Assembly (NCBI GenBank): GCA_934249215.1
Contig: CAKQKN010000106.1
Location: 7,101-71,100, forward strand
Source of the DNA: an uncultured Clostridia bacterium
GTDB taxonomy: Bacteria > Bacillota > Clostridia > Christensenellales > Borkfalkiaceae
DNA length: 64,000 bases
Reading direction: 5' to 3'
The position numbers and the translations under genes were made by a program. This document shows positions 8,474-18,215 of this stretch, piece by piece; position 1 is the stretch's first letter; each line of letters opens with the position of its first letter. The notes under the pieces were generated by a model, which worked only from the letters and a program-made list of their open reading frames with translations, searched no databases and was not told the DNA's origin.

Positions 8474-10030
8474 ATGAAAAACAAATTCAGACTTACCGTT
8501 GCGATCTTGCTCGTAACGCTCGTCGCATCGCTTTTTTCGGGATGTTTTCTGTTTGAGGACATACAGTCCATCTCTCTTATAGGACAGCCGAAAACTCAGT
8601 ATAAGGTAGGCGAAGAACTCGATACCGACAGCTTCAAGATTAAGCTTCAGTATAAAACCTCCGCAAACGACAAAGAAGTCGGATATTACAACAATATCAA
8701 CGTTCAGTTCGAGAATAACTTCTCGTCGGCTAAAGTCGGAACTTACAAATGCGTAATCAACATCAAGGGCAATTCCAACATCAGCCTTTCTTTTGACTAC
8801 AGCGTTGTCGAAGGTTCCGTGTTCGAGGAAGGCGACGGTTCGCAGAGTAATCCTTACATTGTCACGACTGCCGCGCAGTTCGCGAAAATCGGTGCGGAAG
8901 CCGGTAAATATTACGAACTCGGTAACAATATCAGCCTCGAAGGAAAAACTTATTACAACACGAATAAAAATGGCTTTGTCCTCGACGGAAAAGACTTCAA
9001 CGTTGATATCGGTGGTGACTGTGCATATGCGTTTAGATGGGCTAAAGATGCTACGATTAAGAATCTTACGCTTAAAGTAAGACCTGGCGTTGCGTTTGAA
9101 ACCGTTCTCGTGCTTGACCTTAGCGGTGAAGTAACGTTTGAGAATATTACGACCGAAGGTACGATGGAAGCCGACATGAATACAGGTATGCTTGCTTGCC
9201 GTACTCTAGAAGCCACAAAAGTAACTGTTAAGAACTGTGTTAACAAAGTAAACTTCACCGGTACTTCGCCTTACTGCGGCGCGTTTATCGGACTTGCCGA
9301 TTCGAGATTGAAAGAAATTACATTCGACGGATGTACGAATATGGGTAATTTCGAAGCGACGACCGCTTGGATGTTGGTTGGAAACTGCGCAGGTGAAATT
9401 GGTTCGATTTACGTTAACAATTGTAAGAACGAAGGTAAGTTTACGAGTGCCGGTAACGGTTTGCTTAACTATGATGGTTCTTTGGCTACGAAAGCATATT
9501 TAACGATCGATGAATATAAAAATACTTACTCGAAGGCAAAGAATATCAAAACTCTCAATGTGACTACAAATCGTTCGGATTTCGTTATCATTCCGCAACT
9601 TATTTCCAAAATGGTTGGCGATAAAGTAAAAGACGCGACGCTTGTTAAGGATAACGGTACTGTTAAGTTTGCTTCGACCGTAACGGCTAAACTTGATGAA
9701 GAATTCGGGGCAGGCAACTACAGTGTAGTCGCGTATGTCCGTGATTGGGTTATTTACGATACTGGAACGATGCATATGTACTCCGATAAATTCGGCATGG
9801 ATTTTGCTGCTCCTTATTCCGAAGTTACGGCAGGAACCGAAGATGCGGAAAAACCGGCTGGCGCAATAAAGATTGTTGACGGTAAACTTGTCTTGGCTAA
9901 AACTGTTAAGGGAATAACTGCTACGCATCAGGGAACACAATATCAATATTATTGCTATTTCGTCTACAATGCTCAAGGCGAAATGAAGTATTGCGGACAG
10001 ATAGCTTATAAGGATATTCAGAACGCGTAA
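8474..10030 (+). CDS. Surface lipoprotein with Ig-like and beta-helix parts
   Basis: 518 residues preceded by AAGGAG. The signal peptide (MKNKFRLTVAILLVTLVASL) ends in the lipobox FSGC, so the protein is predicted to be anchored to the outer leaflet of the membrane. Residues about 35-115 look like a bacterial Ig-like fold (TQYKVGEELDTDSFKIKLQY). The motif EEGDGSQSNPYIVTTAAQF then opens a right-handed beta-helix of the kind with GLUG-like repeats, continuing to about residue 330 (TIKNLTLKV, ITFDGCTNMGNF, SIYVNNCKNEGKF). The C-terminal domain is unrecognised. Base use becomes more AT-rich from about 9000. It probably shares a transcript with the pilin-like gene. The same G-x-G-x-S-x-x-P motif style recurs in the Hint protein at the right end of the window. 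Confidence 0.7.
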   Translation: MKNKFRLTVAILLVTLVASLFSGCFLFEDIQSISLIGQPKTQYKVGEELDTDSFKIKLQYKTSANDKEVGYYNNINVQFENNFSSAKVGTYKCVINIKGNSNISLSFDYSVVEGSVFEEGDGSQSNPYIVTTAAQFAKIGAEAGKYYELGNNISLEGKTYYNTNKNGFVLDGKDFNVDIGGDCAYAFRWAKDATIKNLTLKVRPGVAFETVLVLDLSGEVTFENITTEGTMEADMNTGMLACRTLEATKVTVKNCVNKVNFTGTSPYCGAFIGLADSRLKEITFDGCTNMGNFEATTAWMLVGNCAGEIGSIYVNNCKNEGKFTSAGNGLLNYDGSLATKAYLTIDEYKNTYSKAKNIKTLNVTTNRSDFVIIPQLISKMVGDKVKDATLVKDNGTVKFASTVTAKLDEEFGAGNYSVVAYVRDWVIYDTGTMHMYSDKFGMDFAAPYSEVTAGTEDAEKPAGAIKIVDGKLVLAKTVKGITATHQGTQYQYYCYFVYNAQGEMKYCGQIAYKDIQNA

Positions 10031-10082
10031 TCAAAAGATATTTTACGGTGGGGCTTGCGCCTTGCCGAATAAAACGACCTTT

Positions 10083-10119
10083 AAGCAAGGCGGAACGAAT
10101 TTCGTTCCGCCTTGTTTTT
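10083..10119 (+). terminator. Terminator after the lipoprotein gene
   Basis: 13-bp perfect stem CAAGGCGGAACGA / TCGTTCCGCCTTG followed by TTTTT. Confidence 0.9.
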
Positions 10120-10233
10120 GGCTCTATGTCAAATGTTGGGGTGTGCCCATAGATCCCTCGTCGGTCGGGGAGGTGGCTCGTCTCGGGACGACGAGCGGTG
10201 TTTGTATGGGGTGTGTGTCTAAAATTGTAGAAC
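10120..10233. other. Non-coding gap, no gene seen
   Basis: G-rich stretch containing a possible CTCGTC / GACGAG hairpin near 10160-10196 and the repeated GGGGTGTG. I see no ribosome site or plausible ORF. Confidence 0.4.
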
Positions 10234-10270
10234 AAAAAAAAGCACTTTCGAAAGCCGAAAGTGCTTTTTT
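10234..10270 (-). terminator. Terminator of tRNA-Leu, usable on both strands
   Basis: GCACTTTCG / CGAAAGTGC stem flanked by A and T runs on both sides. On the minus strand it lies directly after the CCA end of the tRNA. Confidence 0.85.
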
Positions 10271-10273
10271 TGT

Positions 10274-10358
10274 TGGTGTCGAGAATGAGACTTGAACTCA
10301 CACGGTATATACCATACGCCCCTCAAACGTACGCGTCTGCCAATTCCGCCATCCCGAC
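10274..10358 (-). tRNA. tRNA-Leu (anticodon GAG)
   Basis: Reads on the minus strand from GTCGGGATGGCGGAATTGG, with a 7-bp acceptor stem GTCGGGA / TCTCGAC (one G-U pair), anticodon stem TACGT / GCGTA, loop TTGAGGG giving GAG, a long variable arm (GG-TATATA-CC) and the T-arm loop GTTCAAGTC. Discriminator A and encoded CCA are present (10274-10276). It decodes CUC and CUU, both common in the genes here. Its 3' end faces the virion and pilin region, a typical orientation for phage or island integration. Confidence 0.95.
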
Positions 10359-10471
10359 GAGTGCAAAAGCGAATACATTCACAATGCTTACCTATGATAC
10401 ATTTTTTCTTTGCGATTGTCAAGAAAAAACAAGCGCATTGTTGATATTTTTCTAAAAATTTGAGCATATCA

Positions 10472-10500
10472 TTGATATTTTTTTTGAAATATGTTATCAT
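10472..10500 (+). promoter_or_regulatory. Promoter of the nitroreductase gene
   Basis: TTGATA (10472-10477), 17 bases, TATCAT (10495-10500), in an AT-rich stretch upstream of the tRNA 5' end. Confidence 0.65.
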
Positions 10501-10541
10501 ACGCAGAGAACGGCGGTTAAAATACCGCAGGAGGCTTTTAT

Positions 10542-11066
10542 ATGAACTGTATAATGGAAAATATAGTAACGAGAAGAAGCATTCGCTCGTTCGTAAACGG
10601 CAAAAGAATTCCCGAGGACGTCTTACGCGACGTGGTGACCGCGGGAATGTTTGCGCCCACCGCACTCAATCGTCAGCCGATTTTGTTTACCGTCGTCGCT
10701 GACAAAGCGCTTATCGGAAAACTCGCCAAAGCGGTCGGAAAAGCCGCCGGAAAAGGCGAAAACTACGATTTTTATAACCCCGAGGCGATAATTCTTACTT
10801 CTTGCGACAAGGCGAGCAGATTTATCAAAGAGGATACATCGTGCGCCCTTGAAAATATGTTTTTATACGCTCATTCTGTCGGCGTCGGCTCGGTCTGGAT
10901 AAATCAGCCCGCAACCGTCTGCGACGACGAAAAAGTCAGAGCGGTGCTTGCCGAACTCGGAATCCCCGAAAACCATGCGCTCGGCGGAATGGCGGCGCTC
11001 GGCTATCCCGAATCGGTTCCCGAAAACGATCTCACACGCAAAAGCAAAGCCAATTATATATTATAA
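10542..11066 (+). CDS. Nitroreductase family flavoprotein
   Basis: 174 residues, AGGAGG 7 bases before the ATG. The opening ENIVTRRSIRSFVNGKRIPED is the FMN-phosphate binding signature of the nitroreductase fold, followed by AGMFAPTALNRQPILFTVV (the usual A-P-S-x-x-N-x-Q-P block). The C-terminal LGGMAALGYPE matches the family's second cofactor loop. Such enzymes use FMN and NAD(P)H to reduce nitro groups, quinones or related substrates in the cytoplasm; the true substrate cannot be read from sequence. It stands alone behind its own promoter. Confidence 0.85.
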   Translation: MNCIMENIVTRRSIRSFVNGKRIPEDVLRDVVTAGMFAPTALNRQPILFTVVADKALIGKLAKAVGKAAGKGENYDFYNPEAIILTSCDKASRFIKEDTSCALENMFLYAHSVGVGSVWINQPATVCDDEKVRAVLAELGIPENHALGGMAALGYPESVPENDLTRKSKANYIL

Positions 11067-11200
11067 GGTTATAAAGCGGAATCGTTCGCGGTCGACTCGA
11101 CGGTTTGGTTGATCGGCGGTAGTTTTCGCACCGTCGGAGATTGTCGTCGTTTGACTTTAATCGTAAATAAACGGCGTAATTTTACGCATGATAATTGCGT

Positions 11201-11548
11201 ATGCTAAACGAAAATGCCGAAAAACTGTTGACGATCGTCCTGAAAGAATGCGGCTCGGACTATAAAATTCTGACGGAGGAAGATTTTTCTTCCGTGTCGG
11301 AATATGCCGAGGTGCTCGACGTTCTCGACGGAGCGGGGTATATCAACGTAAAATATTCGGGAAACGGTGACTATCTCGTCGCTCCGACGTACAAAGCCCG
11401 CGCTTATTTTTCCGAAAAGGAAAAGGATTTCTATCTGCGCGCGGTACTCTGCCGCAAGGTCGGGTTATACGCTTTCGTCGGCGCGTTGACGGGCGGGCTT
11501 GCGGCGATTCTCGTCGCGCTCGCGTTGAGAGGTCTTTGTGCTTTCTAA
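11201..11548 (+). CDS. Small protein: winged-helix-like domain plus one membrane helix
   Basis: 115 residues from the ATG at 11201. Residues 1-75 look like a compact alpha/beta domain with a winged-helix pattern (YAEVLDVLDGAGYINVKYSG then DYLVAPTYKARAYF). Residues about 88-112 form one hydrophobic segment (GLYAFVGALTGGLAAILVALAL). The next gene starts inside its last codons and has the same layout, so the two form an overlapping pair. I do not recognise a family. A small palindrome GCGTAATTTTACGC lies just upstream (11174-11187). Confidence 0.6.
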   Translation: MLNENAEKLLTIVLKECGSDYKILTEEDFSSVSEYAEVLDVLDGAGYINVKYSGNGDYLVAPTYKARAYFSEKEKDFYLRAVLCRKVGLYAFVGALTGGLAAILVALALRGLCAF

Positions 11549-11876
11549 AAAGGAATTCGAGATATTGTCCGCGGCATACCGCTCGGGAACGGGCGGGAAG
11601 TACCTCGTTTCGACCGAAAAACTCAAAACGGCTTTCGGGCTCGGCGACGAAAGAAAACTCCTCGGTTCTCTTGCCGAAAAGGGGCTTGCCGACGTCATTT
11701 ACACCGATCGTCACGGCGAGCCGTACGTCTATATAAAGATTACGAACGCCGGAGCCGAAAAGGTCACGTCGAAAAAACGCAAGCGGCGCGAGGTCGGAAT
11801 CAAGGTCGTGTTTGCATGCGTGAGCGCGCTCGTAACCTATATCGTCGGGAAATTGTTATATTTGATTTTTAAATGA
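11538..11876 (+). CDS. Second small winged-helix-like membrane protein of the pair
   Basis: 112 residues beginning with GTG at 11538, overlapping the previous gene by 11 bases, with GAGAGG just upstream. The N-terminal 70 residues look like a winged-helix fold (KYLVSTEKLKTAFGLGDERK, then YIKITNAGAEKV), followed by a basic stretch (KKRKRREVG) and one C-terminal membrane helix (VVFACVSALVTYIVGKLLYL). Architecture mirrors the upstream gene though sequence identity is low. Cotranslation suggests a heteromeric membrane-bound complex; DNA binding is possible but unproven. Confidence 0.6.
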   Translation: MLSKKEFEILSAAYRSGTGGKYLVSTEKLKTAFGLGDERKLLGSLAEKGLADVIYTDRHGEPYVYIKITNAGAEKVTSKKRKRREVGIKVVFACVSALVTYIVGKLLYLIFK

Positions 11877-11911
11877 TTTCCCGTTGCGGCGCGGTAAACG
11901 AAACGAAAACG

Positions 11912-11950
11912 AAAAAGCGGTCTATGAGTCGATTATCGCGCAAAAATAAT
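11912..11950 (+). repeat. Intergenic 38-bp element, copy 2
   Basis: AAAAAGCGGTCTATGAG then GTCGATTATC (overlapping by one G of GAGTCG), one mismatch from the core consensus. It lies between the membrane pair and the SGNH hydrolase gene. Confidence 0.7.
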
Positions 11951-11987
11951 TAGTGATGACGAAAGGAATCCCTATAAAAGGTAAAAA

Positions 11988-13052
11988 ATGAAAATATCCG
12001 AAATTGACAAAAATTTTGCGACAAAAAAAGTGTCGGACGGCGAATTCGACGTTTATTCTCTCCCGTGCGAGCCTTTCGGGCTTTACGGTTGTTACCACGA
12101 TCCCGAATACGGTTTCATAAAAATCCCGAAAGCGGTTGCCGAATCCATAAGCTTGAGCGTCGCATGGGGCGCTCGTTGTACGGGCGGGGTAAGAATTACG
12201 TTCTCGACGAATTCGACGAAAATCGGTCTGAAAGGTCGCTATTTCGAAAAACTTCTGCTCGGGCATATGACTTTTATCGGAAGTTCGGGCTTCACTCTCT
12301 GCGAAACGTTAAACGGAAAAGAAGAGTTTCTCTGCAATCTCTTCAGCGATATCGTCGACAAAGAACAGGAATTTCATTTTAAAGCGGCACTTAAAAACGA
12401 CGGAAAAATGCACGATTACGTCATATTTTTCCCGTTATACAGCGGCGTGGAGCAAATATCCGTCGAACTCGACCGCGATTCTTCGGTCGCAAAATCGGAT
12501 AAATATCGCGGCAAAAAGCGCGTTATGTATTACGGTTCGTCGATAACGCAAGGGGCGTGCGCGGCTCGCCCGGACAACTGTTATCAGGCGCTTGTGTCCG
12601 AATGGACGGACACCGACTATTGCTTTTTCGGCTTCTCGGGCGCGGCAAAAGCCGAACCGCTGATGAACGAAATTCTGCGCGACACGCCGTGCGACGTTTT
12701 CGTTTGCGACTACGATTACAACGCGCCGACCGCCGAATATCTGAAAGAAACTCATATCGAGTTATACAAAACGTTCAGAAGCAAAAAGGAAAACGAGTCG
12801 ATCCCGATAATCTTTCTATCAAAGCCGAATTCGCTCTCCGAACCCGAGGACAAGGAGAGATTCGAGATAATCAAACAGACTTACGAATACGCGGTTGCCC
12901 GCGGCGATAAGAACGTTCGGCTTATATGCGGAATGGACTTATTCCCCGCCGACGTAAAAACTCATTGTTGCGTGGACGGTTGTCATCCCACCGATCTCGG
13001 CTTCTATTTTATGGCTAAAAAAGTTGCCGAAGTCTTAAAGGAATTTATCTGA
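11988..13052 (+). CDS. SGNH/GDSL-type hydrolase
   Basis: 354 residues. An N-terminal beta-rich accessory domain (residues 1-170) precedes a C-terminal SGNH hydrolase. Block I is YYGSSITQGACA with the likely nucleophile Ser185, and the catalytic dyad end is VDGCHPTDLGF with Asp330 and His333. This class includes carbohydrate esterases and lipases; the N-terminal domain resembles those of two-domain SGNH esterases acting on acylated sugars. No signal peptide is visible, so the enzyme appears cytoplasmic. It stands alone, preceded by an element GATGACGAAAGGAATCC that recurs upstream of the YolD-like gene at 40.1 kb. Substrate unknown. Confidence 0.75.
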   Translation: MKISEIDKNFATKKVSDGEFDVYSLPCEPFGLYGCYHDPEYGFIKIPKAVAESISLSVAWGARCTGGVRITFSTNSTKIGLKGRYFEKLLLGHMTFIGSSGFTLCETLNGKEEFLCNLFSDIVDKEQEFHFKAALKNDGKMHDYVIFFPLYSGVEQISVELDRDSSVAKSDKYRGKKRVMYYGSSITQGACAARPDNCYQALVSEWTDTDYCFFGFSGAAKAEPLMNEILRDTPCDVFVCDYDYNAPTAEYLKETHIELYKTFRSKKENESIPIIFLSKPNSLSEPEDKERFEIIKQTYEYAVARGDKNVRLICGMDLFPADVKTHCCVDGCHPTDLGFYFMAKKVAEVLKEFI

Positions 13053-13161
13053 ATGTCCGCCTGTAAGTCGATTAAACGGACGTTCACGGCTATTATCCGC
13101 ACGGGATCATCATCCTCGTACGTAAAAACGATCCGATATCATACGTAAAAACAAGGAAGAA

Positions 13162-15123
13162 ATGCAAGACGGAGAATTTAAACTTCATTCAAAATTTAAG
13201 CCGACCGGCGATCAGCCGCAGGCGATCGAAAAACTTGTCGACGGATTCAGAAGCGGTCTGCGGGAGCAGGTGCTTCTCGGCGTAACGGGCAGCGGAAAAA
13301 CGTTCACGATGGCAAACGTGATCGAAAAGCTTCAGCGCCCCGCGCTCGTCATCGCGCATAACAAAACTCTTGCGGCGCAGCTGTGTAACGAGCTGCGCGA
13401 GTTTTTTCCCGAGAACCGCGTCGAATATTTTGTAAGTTACTACGATTATTATCAGCCCGAATCGTACATTCCGCAGACGGATACTTATATAGAAAAGGAC
13501 TTGTCGATAAACGACGAGATCGATAAACTTCGCCACAGCGCGACTTTTGCGTTGTCCGAGCGTCGCGACGTAATCGTCGTAGCGTCCGTTTCGTGCATAT
13601 ATGGTTTAGGCGCGCCGGAAGAATATTATAATCTGGCGATTTCGTTGCGCCCGGGAATGAAATACGACCGCGACGCGCTGATGAGAAAGCTCGTTTCGAT
13701 ACAATACGAAAGAAAAGACATAGATTTTCAGCGTTCGTCTTTTCGCGTTCACGGCGATATCGTCGAGGTTTTTCCCGCGTCCAACTCGGAAATAGTGCTT
13801 CGGATAGAGTTTTTCGGCGACGAAATCGACCGCATTTGCGAAACCGATTTTCTCACGGGGCGCGTTATTTCCGAACTCACTCACGCCGTCATTTTCCCCG
13901 CGAGCCACTACGCCGTCGGGAGCGGAAAAATGAATTCCGCGCTTTCGCAGATAGAGAAAGACATGACACAAGAAGTCGGCGATTTCGAGCGGGAAAACAA
14001 ACTTATCGAAGCCCAGCGGCTCAAACAACGCGTTTCTTACGATCTCGAAATGATGAACGAAATCGGTTATTGCAGCGGCGTTGAAAACTACAGCCGCTAT
14101 TTCGACGGAAGAAAACCGGGCGAACCGCCTTTCACGCTTCTCGACTATTTCCCCGAAGATTTCATATTGTTCATCGACGAAAGTCACATGACGATTCCGC
14201 AGATACGCGCCATGTATAACGGCGACCGCGCGCGCAAACAAAATCTCGTCGATTTCGGTTTTCGGCTGAAATCGGCATACGATAACCGCCCGCTCAAATT
14301 CGAGGAATTCGACGCAAGAATCGGGCAACTCGTCTGCATTTCCGCAACGCCCGCAGAGTACGAACTCGAGCATGCGGGGCAGGTCGTCGAGCAGATCATA
14401 AGACCTACGGGGCTCATCGATCCGCCCGTCGAGGTTCGCCCGACTGTAAATCAGATCGACGATCTTCTCGGCGAGATAAACAAAGTCATCGCGTCGTCCG
14501 GTCGGATTCTCGTGACCACGCTGACCAAAAAAATGGCGGAGCGGCTGACCGACTATCTGAAAGAGCGCAAACTCAAAGTGCGCTACATGCACTCCGACGT
14601 AGACACGCTCGAGCGAATCGAGATAATAAACGAACTTCGTCGCGGCGACATCGACGTACTCGTCGGCATAAACCTTCTGCGCGAAGGGCTCGACATTCCC
14701 GAGGTAAAACTCGTCGCCATTCTCGACGCTGACAAGGAAGGTTTTCTGCGTTCGGAAACTTCTCTCGTACAGACGATCGGAAGAACGGCGCGAAACAGCG
14801 AAGGTCGCGTTATCATGTACGCCGACGCGATCACCGGTAGCATGGACAGGGCGATGAAGGAAACCGAACGCCGCCGCAAAATTCAGCGCGAATACAACGA
14901 AAAGCACGGTATAGTACCGAAAACGATAGTTAAGCCCATCGTAAACAGCCTCGAAATAACCAAGAAAGTCGACCGCACGAAGGACGTTTCGAAAAATGAC
15001 ATCCCCGACGAAATCGAAAAACTGAAAGCGCTTATGAAACTCGCGCAGAACAATCTCGACTTCGAAAAATGCATTGAAATCCGCGACACGATCGCCAAAC
15101 TCAAGCTCAAAATGCGCGGCTGA
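13162..15123 (+). CDS. uvrB: UvrABC excinuclease subunit B
   Basis: 653 residues, a full-length UvrB. Helicase motif I is GVTGSGKT at residues 40-47; the damage-clamping beta-hairpin [25 protein letters not shown] region follows; motif II is IDESH; the later helicase motifs [14 protein letters not shown] and QTIGRTAR are intact. The C-terminal UVR domain ([19 protein letters not shown]) binds UvrC. UvrB verifies lesions handed over by UvrA in nucleotide excision repair. uvrA follows in the same direction with a 160-base gap that holds a repeat element and a palindrome pair. No LexA box is seen upstream, but two TACGTAAAAAC direct repeats (13119-13129 and 13142-13152) are. Confidence 0.97.
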   Translation: MQDGEFKLHSKFKPTGDQPQAIEKLVDGFRSGLREQVLLGVTGSGKTFTMANVIEKLQRPALVIAHNKTLAAQLCNELREFFPENRVEYFVSYYDYYQPESYIPQTDTYIEKDLSINDEIDKLRHSATFALSERRDVIVVASVSCIYGLGAPEEYYNLAISLRPGMKYDRDALMRKLVSIQYERKDIDFQRSSFRVHGDIVEVFPASNSEIVLRIEFFGDEIDRICETDFLTGRVISELTHAVIFPASHYAVGSGKMNSALSQIEKDMTQEVGDFERENKLIEAQRLKQRVSYDLEMMNEIGYCSGVENYSRYFDGRKPGEPPFTLLDYFPEDFILFIDESHMTIPQIRAMYNGDRARKQNLVDFGFRLKSAYDNRPLKFEEFDARIGQLVCISATPAEYELEHAGQVVEQIIRPTGLIDPPVEVRPTVNQIDDLLGEINKVIASSGRILVTTLTKKMAERLTDYLKERKLKVRYMHSDVDTLERIEIINELRRGDIDVLVGINLLREGLDIPEVKLVAILDADKEGFLRSETSLVQTIGRTARNSEGRVIMYADAITGSMDRAMKETERRRKIQREYNEKHGIVPKTIVKPIVNSLEITKKVDRTKDVSKNDIPDEIEKLKALMKLAQNNLDFEKCIEIRDTIAKLKLKMRG

Positions 15124-15175
15124 TTTTATGCACGGCTTGTTTTCGGTTTTTTCGCGTCAAAACGATTAAAAAAAC

Positions 15176-15215
15176 AAAAAGTCGGGCTATAAGTCGATTA
15201 TTCGCATTTTTCGGG
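15176..15215 (+). repeat. Intergenic 38-bp element, copy 3
   Basis: AAAAAGTCGGG, then CTATAAGTCGATTATT, then CGCATTTTTCGGG. Near-perfect match to the consensus, between uvrB and uvrA. Confidence 0.75.
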
Positions 15216-15238
15216 TAAAAACCGACAGAGCAGGGAGC

Positions 15239-15263
15239 GTTTAAACATCAAAGACGTTTAAAC
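15239..15263. promoter_or_regulatory. Paired GTTTAAAC palindromes upstream of uvrA
   Basis: Two identical 8-bp palindromes GTTTAAAC (15239-15246 and 15256-15263) separated by 9 bases, so their centres are 17 bp apart. They lie 22 bases upstream of the uvrA ATG. The spacing suits a dimeric regulator bound twice, but no protein can be named. Confidence 0.4.
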
Positions 15264-15285
15264 TTCAAAAGATATAAAGAACCAT

Positions 15286-18126
15286 ATGCAGGACTACATT
15301 AAGATTATCGGAGCAAAAGAAAACAACTTAAAAAATATCGACGTCGAAATCCCTCGCGACAAGCTCGTCGTATTCACGGGCGTATCCGGAAGCGGAAAGT
15401 CTACGCTTGCCTTCGATACGATTTTTGCCGAAGGTCAGCGCAGATACGTGGAAAGTCTGTCGAGCTACGCGCGAATGTTTTTGGGACAAATGCAAAAGCC
15501 GGACGTCGAAAAAATCGAAGGGCTTTCGCCCGCCATTTCCATCGATCAGAAAACGACGAACAACAACCCGCGTTCGACCGTTGGAACCGTCACCGAAATT
15601 TACGACTATTTCAGATTATTATACGCGCGCACGGGCGTACCCCATTGTCCGCAGTGCGGGCGGGAAATCCGCCGCCAGACGGTAGACGAGATAACCGACA
15701 AAATAATGGCGCTCGGCGAAGGCAGCCGAATCTATATCAACGCACCCGTCGTCCGCGGCAGAAAGGGCGAATTTAAAAAAGAACTCGAAAGTTACAGAAA
15801 GAGTGGCTACGTCCGCGTTGAAATCGACGGCTCGACTTACGAACTCGGCGAAGATATCAAACTCGACAAGAACGTAAAACACACCGTCAGCGTCGTCGTC
15901 GACCGCCTTATCGTAAAGGACGGAATCCAAAAGCGCCTTTCGGACAGCCTTGAAACGGCGATCAAACTCACGGGCGGGCTCGTTTCGTGCAAATGCGGCG
16001 AAACCGAAACGCTTTTTTCCACGAAATACGCTTGTCCCGAATGCGGAATCAGCATAGAAGAACTCGAGCCGCGCTTGTTTTCGTTCAACAATCCTTACGG
16101 CGCGTGCGAGGAATGCCGCGGCATAGGTTTCAGAAACGAAATCTCGGAAGCGCTCGTTCTCGGCGACACGTCGAAAAGTCTTAATCAGGGTGCGCTCTGC
16201 ATTTCCGGCTGGAATCTCGACAGCAGCAAATTCACACAGATGTATTTCCGCGCGCTGTCCAAAAAATACAAATTCAGCATGGATACACCCGTCAAAGACC
16301 TGCCGCGCGAAATCGTCGACATACTTCTTTACGGGAACGGCGGCGAAAAACTCGAACTCGAATACTCGTCGCGCACATTTCAGGGCAGTTACCGGTCGTC
16401 GTTCGAGGGGGTAATTCCAAATCTCGAAAGGCGTTACCGCGAAACCACGAGCGACTATACAAAATCCGAAATTCAGAAGTATATGGTTCAGAAACCATGC
16501 TCGTCATGCGGCGGAAAGCGACTCAAAAAAGAAGCGCTCGCAGTCACGGTCGGGGGAAAGAACATATACGAAATAAGCGAAATGTCGATCGAAAAACTTC
16601 GCGCTTTCGTCGACAAGCTCACGCTCGCCCCGACGCAAAAACTCATCGCCGAGCCGATACTCAAAGAAATTTCCGCGCGCCTTGATTTTCTGCGCAACGT
16701 CGGGCTCGAATATCTCACGCTGTCGCGAATGGCTTCGACTCTTTCGGGCGGCGAAGCGCAGCGCATAAGGCTCGCGACACAGATCGGAAGCGGGCTTCGC
16801 GGAGTGCTTTACATTCTCGACGAGCCGAGCATAGGTCTGCATCAGCGCGACAACGAAAAACTTCTTTCGACACTCAAAAATCTGCGCGATCTCGGAAACA
16901 GCGTCATCGTCGTCGAGCATGACGAAGAAACGATACGAAGCGCCGATTTTATTCTCGATATCGGTCCGAAAGCGGGCGTACACGGCGGTGAAGTCGTCGC
17001 GTGCGGCACGGTTGACGACATTATGGCGGAGCCGCGTTCGATCACCGGCGATTACCTTTCGGGTCGCAAAAAAATCGAAGTTCCCGTCGTTCGTACCCCC
17101 GTGAGCGGCAAATGGCTCACCGTCTACGGCGCGAAACAGAACAATCTCAAAAACGTGGACGTATCTTTCCCGGTCGGACTGATAACCGCCGTAACCGGCG
17201 TGTCGGGGAGCGGAAAAAGTTCGCTCGTAAACGGAATATTATATCCCGCGCTCGCGAACAGACTGAACGGTGCGAAAGAAGTCGAGGGCAACTACCGCGA
17301 AATCGACGGGGTGAGCAATTTCGACAAAGTCATCGCGATCGACCAGTCGCCTATCGGCAGAACGCCGAGAAGCAACCCCGCGACCTATACGGGCGCGTTC
17401 ACTCCGATAAGAGAGTTGTTCGCTTCGACCAACGACGCGAAAGAACGCGGATTCACTTCGGGCAGATTTTCCTTCAACGTGTCGGGCGGCAGATGCGAAA
17501 ACTGTCAGGGCGACGGCATAATCAAGATCGAAATGCACTTCCTTCCCGACGTATACGTTCCGTGCGAAGTGTGCAAAGGCACGAGGTACAACCGCGAAAC
17601 GCTCGCCGTGAAATATAAAGGAAAGAGCATAAACGACGTTCTCGAAATGACTGTTGACGAAGCCGTCGTGTTTTTTGAGAATATCCCGAGAATATATTCC
17701 AAAGTAAAGAGTTTACAGGACGTCGGGCTCGGCTACATTAAGCTCGGTCAGCCTGCAACGACGCTTTCGGGCGGCGAAGCGCAGCGCGTAAAACTCGCAA
17801 CCGAACTTTCCAAGCGCTCGACGGGAAAAACCATATACATTCTCGACGAACCCACGACCGGCTTGTCCACATACGACGTCGATAGACTCATCTCGATTTT
17901 CGATCGTCTGCGCAGCGGCGGCAACACGATCATCGTCATCGAACACAATCTCGACGTGATAAAAGTCGCCGACTACATCGTCGATCTCGGTCCGGAGGGC
18001 GGCGACGGCGGCGGAACGATCGTCGCGAAAGGCACGCCCGAAGCGGTTGCCGAAGTCGAAAAAAGTTACACCGGGAACTTCTTAAAGCGCATTTTTGCTG
18101 GAGAAATTATCGGCGGAAAAAAGTAA
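15286..18126 (+). CDS. uvrA: UvrABC excinuclease subunit A
   Basis: 946 residues, the normal size. Two ABC ATPase modules are complete: Walker [10 protein letters not shown] at about residues 32-40 and GVSGSGKSS at about 638-646, with signatures [12 protein letters not shown] and [12 protein letters not shown] and Walker B segments [10 protein letters not shown] and [10 protein letters not shown]. Zinc-binding Cys pairs are present (CPQCG, CPECG with [14 protein letters not shown] with CEVCKG). UvrA dimers scan DNA for bulky damage and load UvrB. The ribosome site is weak (AAAGA). It is downstream of uvrB and may be cotranscribed or have its own promoter near the palindrome pair. Confidence 0.97.
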   Translation: MQDYIKIIGAKENNLKNIDVEIPRDKLVVFTGVSGSGKSTLAFDTIFAEGQRRYVESLSSYARMFLGQMQKPDVEKIEGLSPAISIDQKTTNNNPRSTVGTVTEIYDYFRLLYARTGVPHCPQCGREIRRQTVDEITDKIMALGEGSRIYINAPVVRGRKGEFKKELESYRKSGYVRVEIDGSTYELGEDIKLDKNVKHTVSVVVDRLIVKDGIQKRLSDSLETAIKLTGGLVSCKCGETETLFSTKYACPECGISIEELEPRLFSFNNPYGACEECRGIGFRNEISEALVLGDTSKSLNQGALCISGWNLDSSKFTQMYFRALSKKYKFSMDTPVKDLPREIVDILLYGNGGEKLELEYSSRTFQGSYRSSFEGVIPNLERRYRETTSDYTKSEIQKYMVQKPCSSCGGKRLKKEALAVTVGGKNIYEISEMSIEKLRAFVDKLTLAPTQKLIAEPILKEISARLDFLRNVGLEYLTLSRMASTLSGGEAQRIRLATQIGSGLRGVLYILDEPSIGLHQRDNEKLLSTLKNLRDLGNSVIVVEHDEETIRSADFILDIGPKAGVHGGEVVACGTVDDIMAEPRSITGDYLSGRKKIEVPVVRTPVSGKWLTVYGAKQNNLKNVDVSFPVGLITAVTGVSGSGKSSLVNGILYPALANRLNGAKEVEGNYREIDGVSNFDKVIAIDQSPIGRTPRSNPATYTGAFTPIRELFASTNDAKERGFTSGRFSFNVSGGRCENCQGDGIIKIEMHFLPDVYVPCEVCKGTRYNRETLAVKYKGKSINDVLEMTVDEAVVFFENIPRIYSKVKSLQDVGLGYIKLGQPATTLSGGEAQRVKLATELSKRSTGKTIYILDEPTTGLSTYDVDRLISIFDRLRSGGNTIIVIEHNLDVIKVADYIVDLGPEGGDGGGTIVAKGTPEAVAEVEKSYTGNFLKRIFAGEIIGGKK

Positions 18127-18215
18127 TCGAACGAGCAAAAAACGGTAAATCGGCAAGCAAAAAACGCAAAAACGCAGGATAAAACGAGCGATCGATTCGC
18201 TCCGAAGAGGAAAAA

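Noticed and set aside
13058..13085. CTGTAAGTCGATTAAACGG as a tenth 38-bp element
   Set aside because: Only the core left part matches; the A-run and the T-rich end are missing. It may be a decayed copy but is not counted.
13606..14907. Long open frame on the minus strand opposite uvrB, and similar ones opposite rlmD, rpsB and ispG
   Set aside because: They mirror the codon pattern of genuine genes on the other strand, lack ribosome sites and resemble no protein family.
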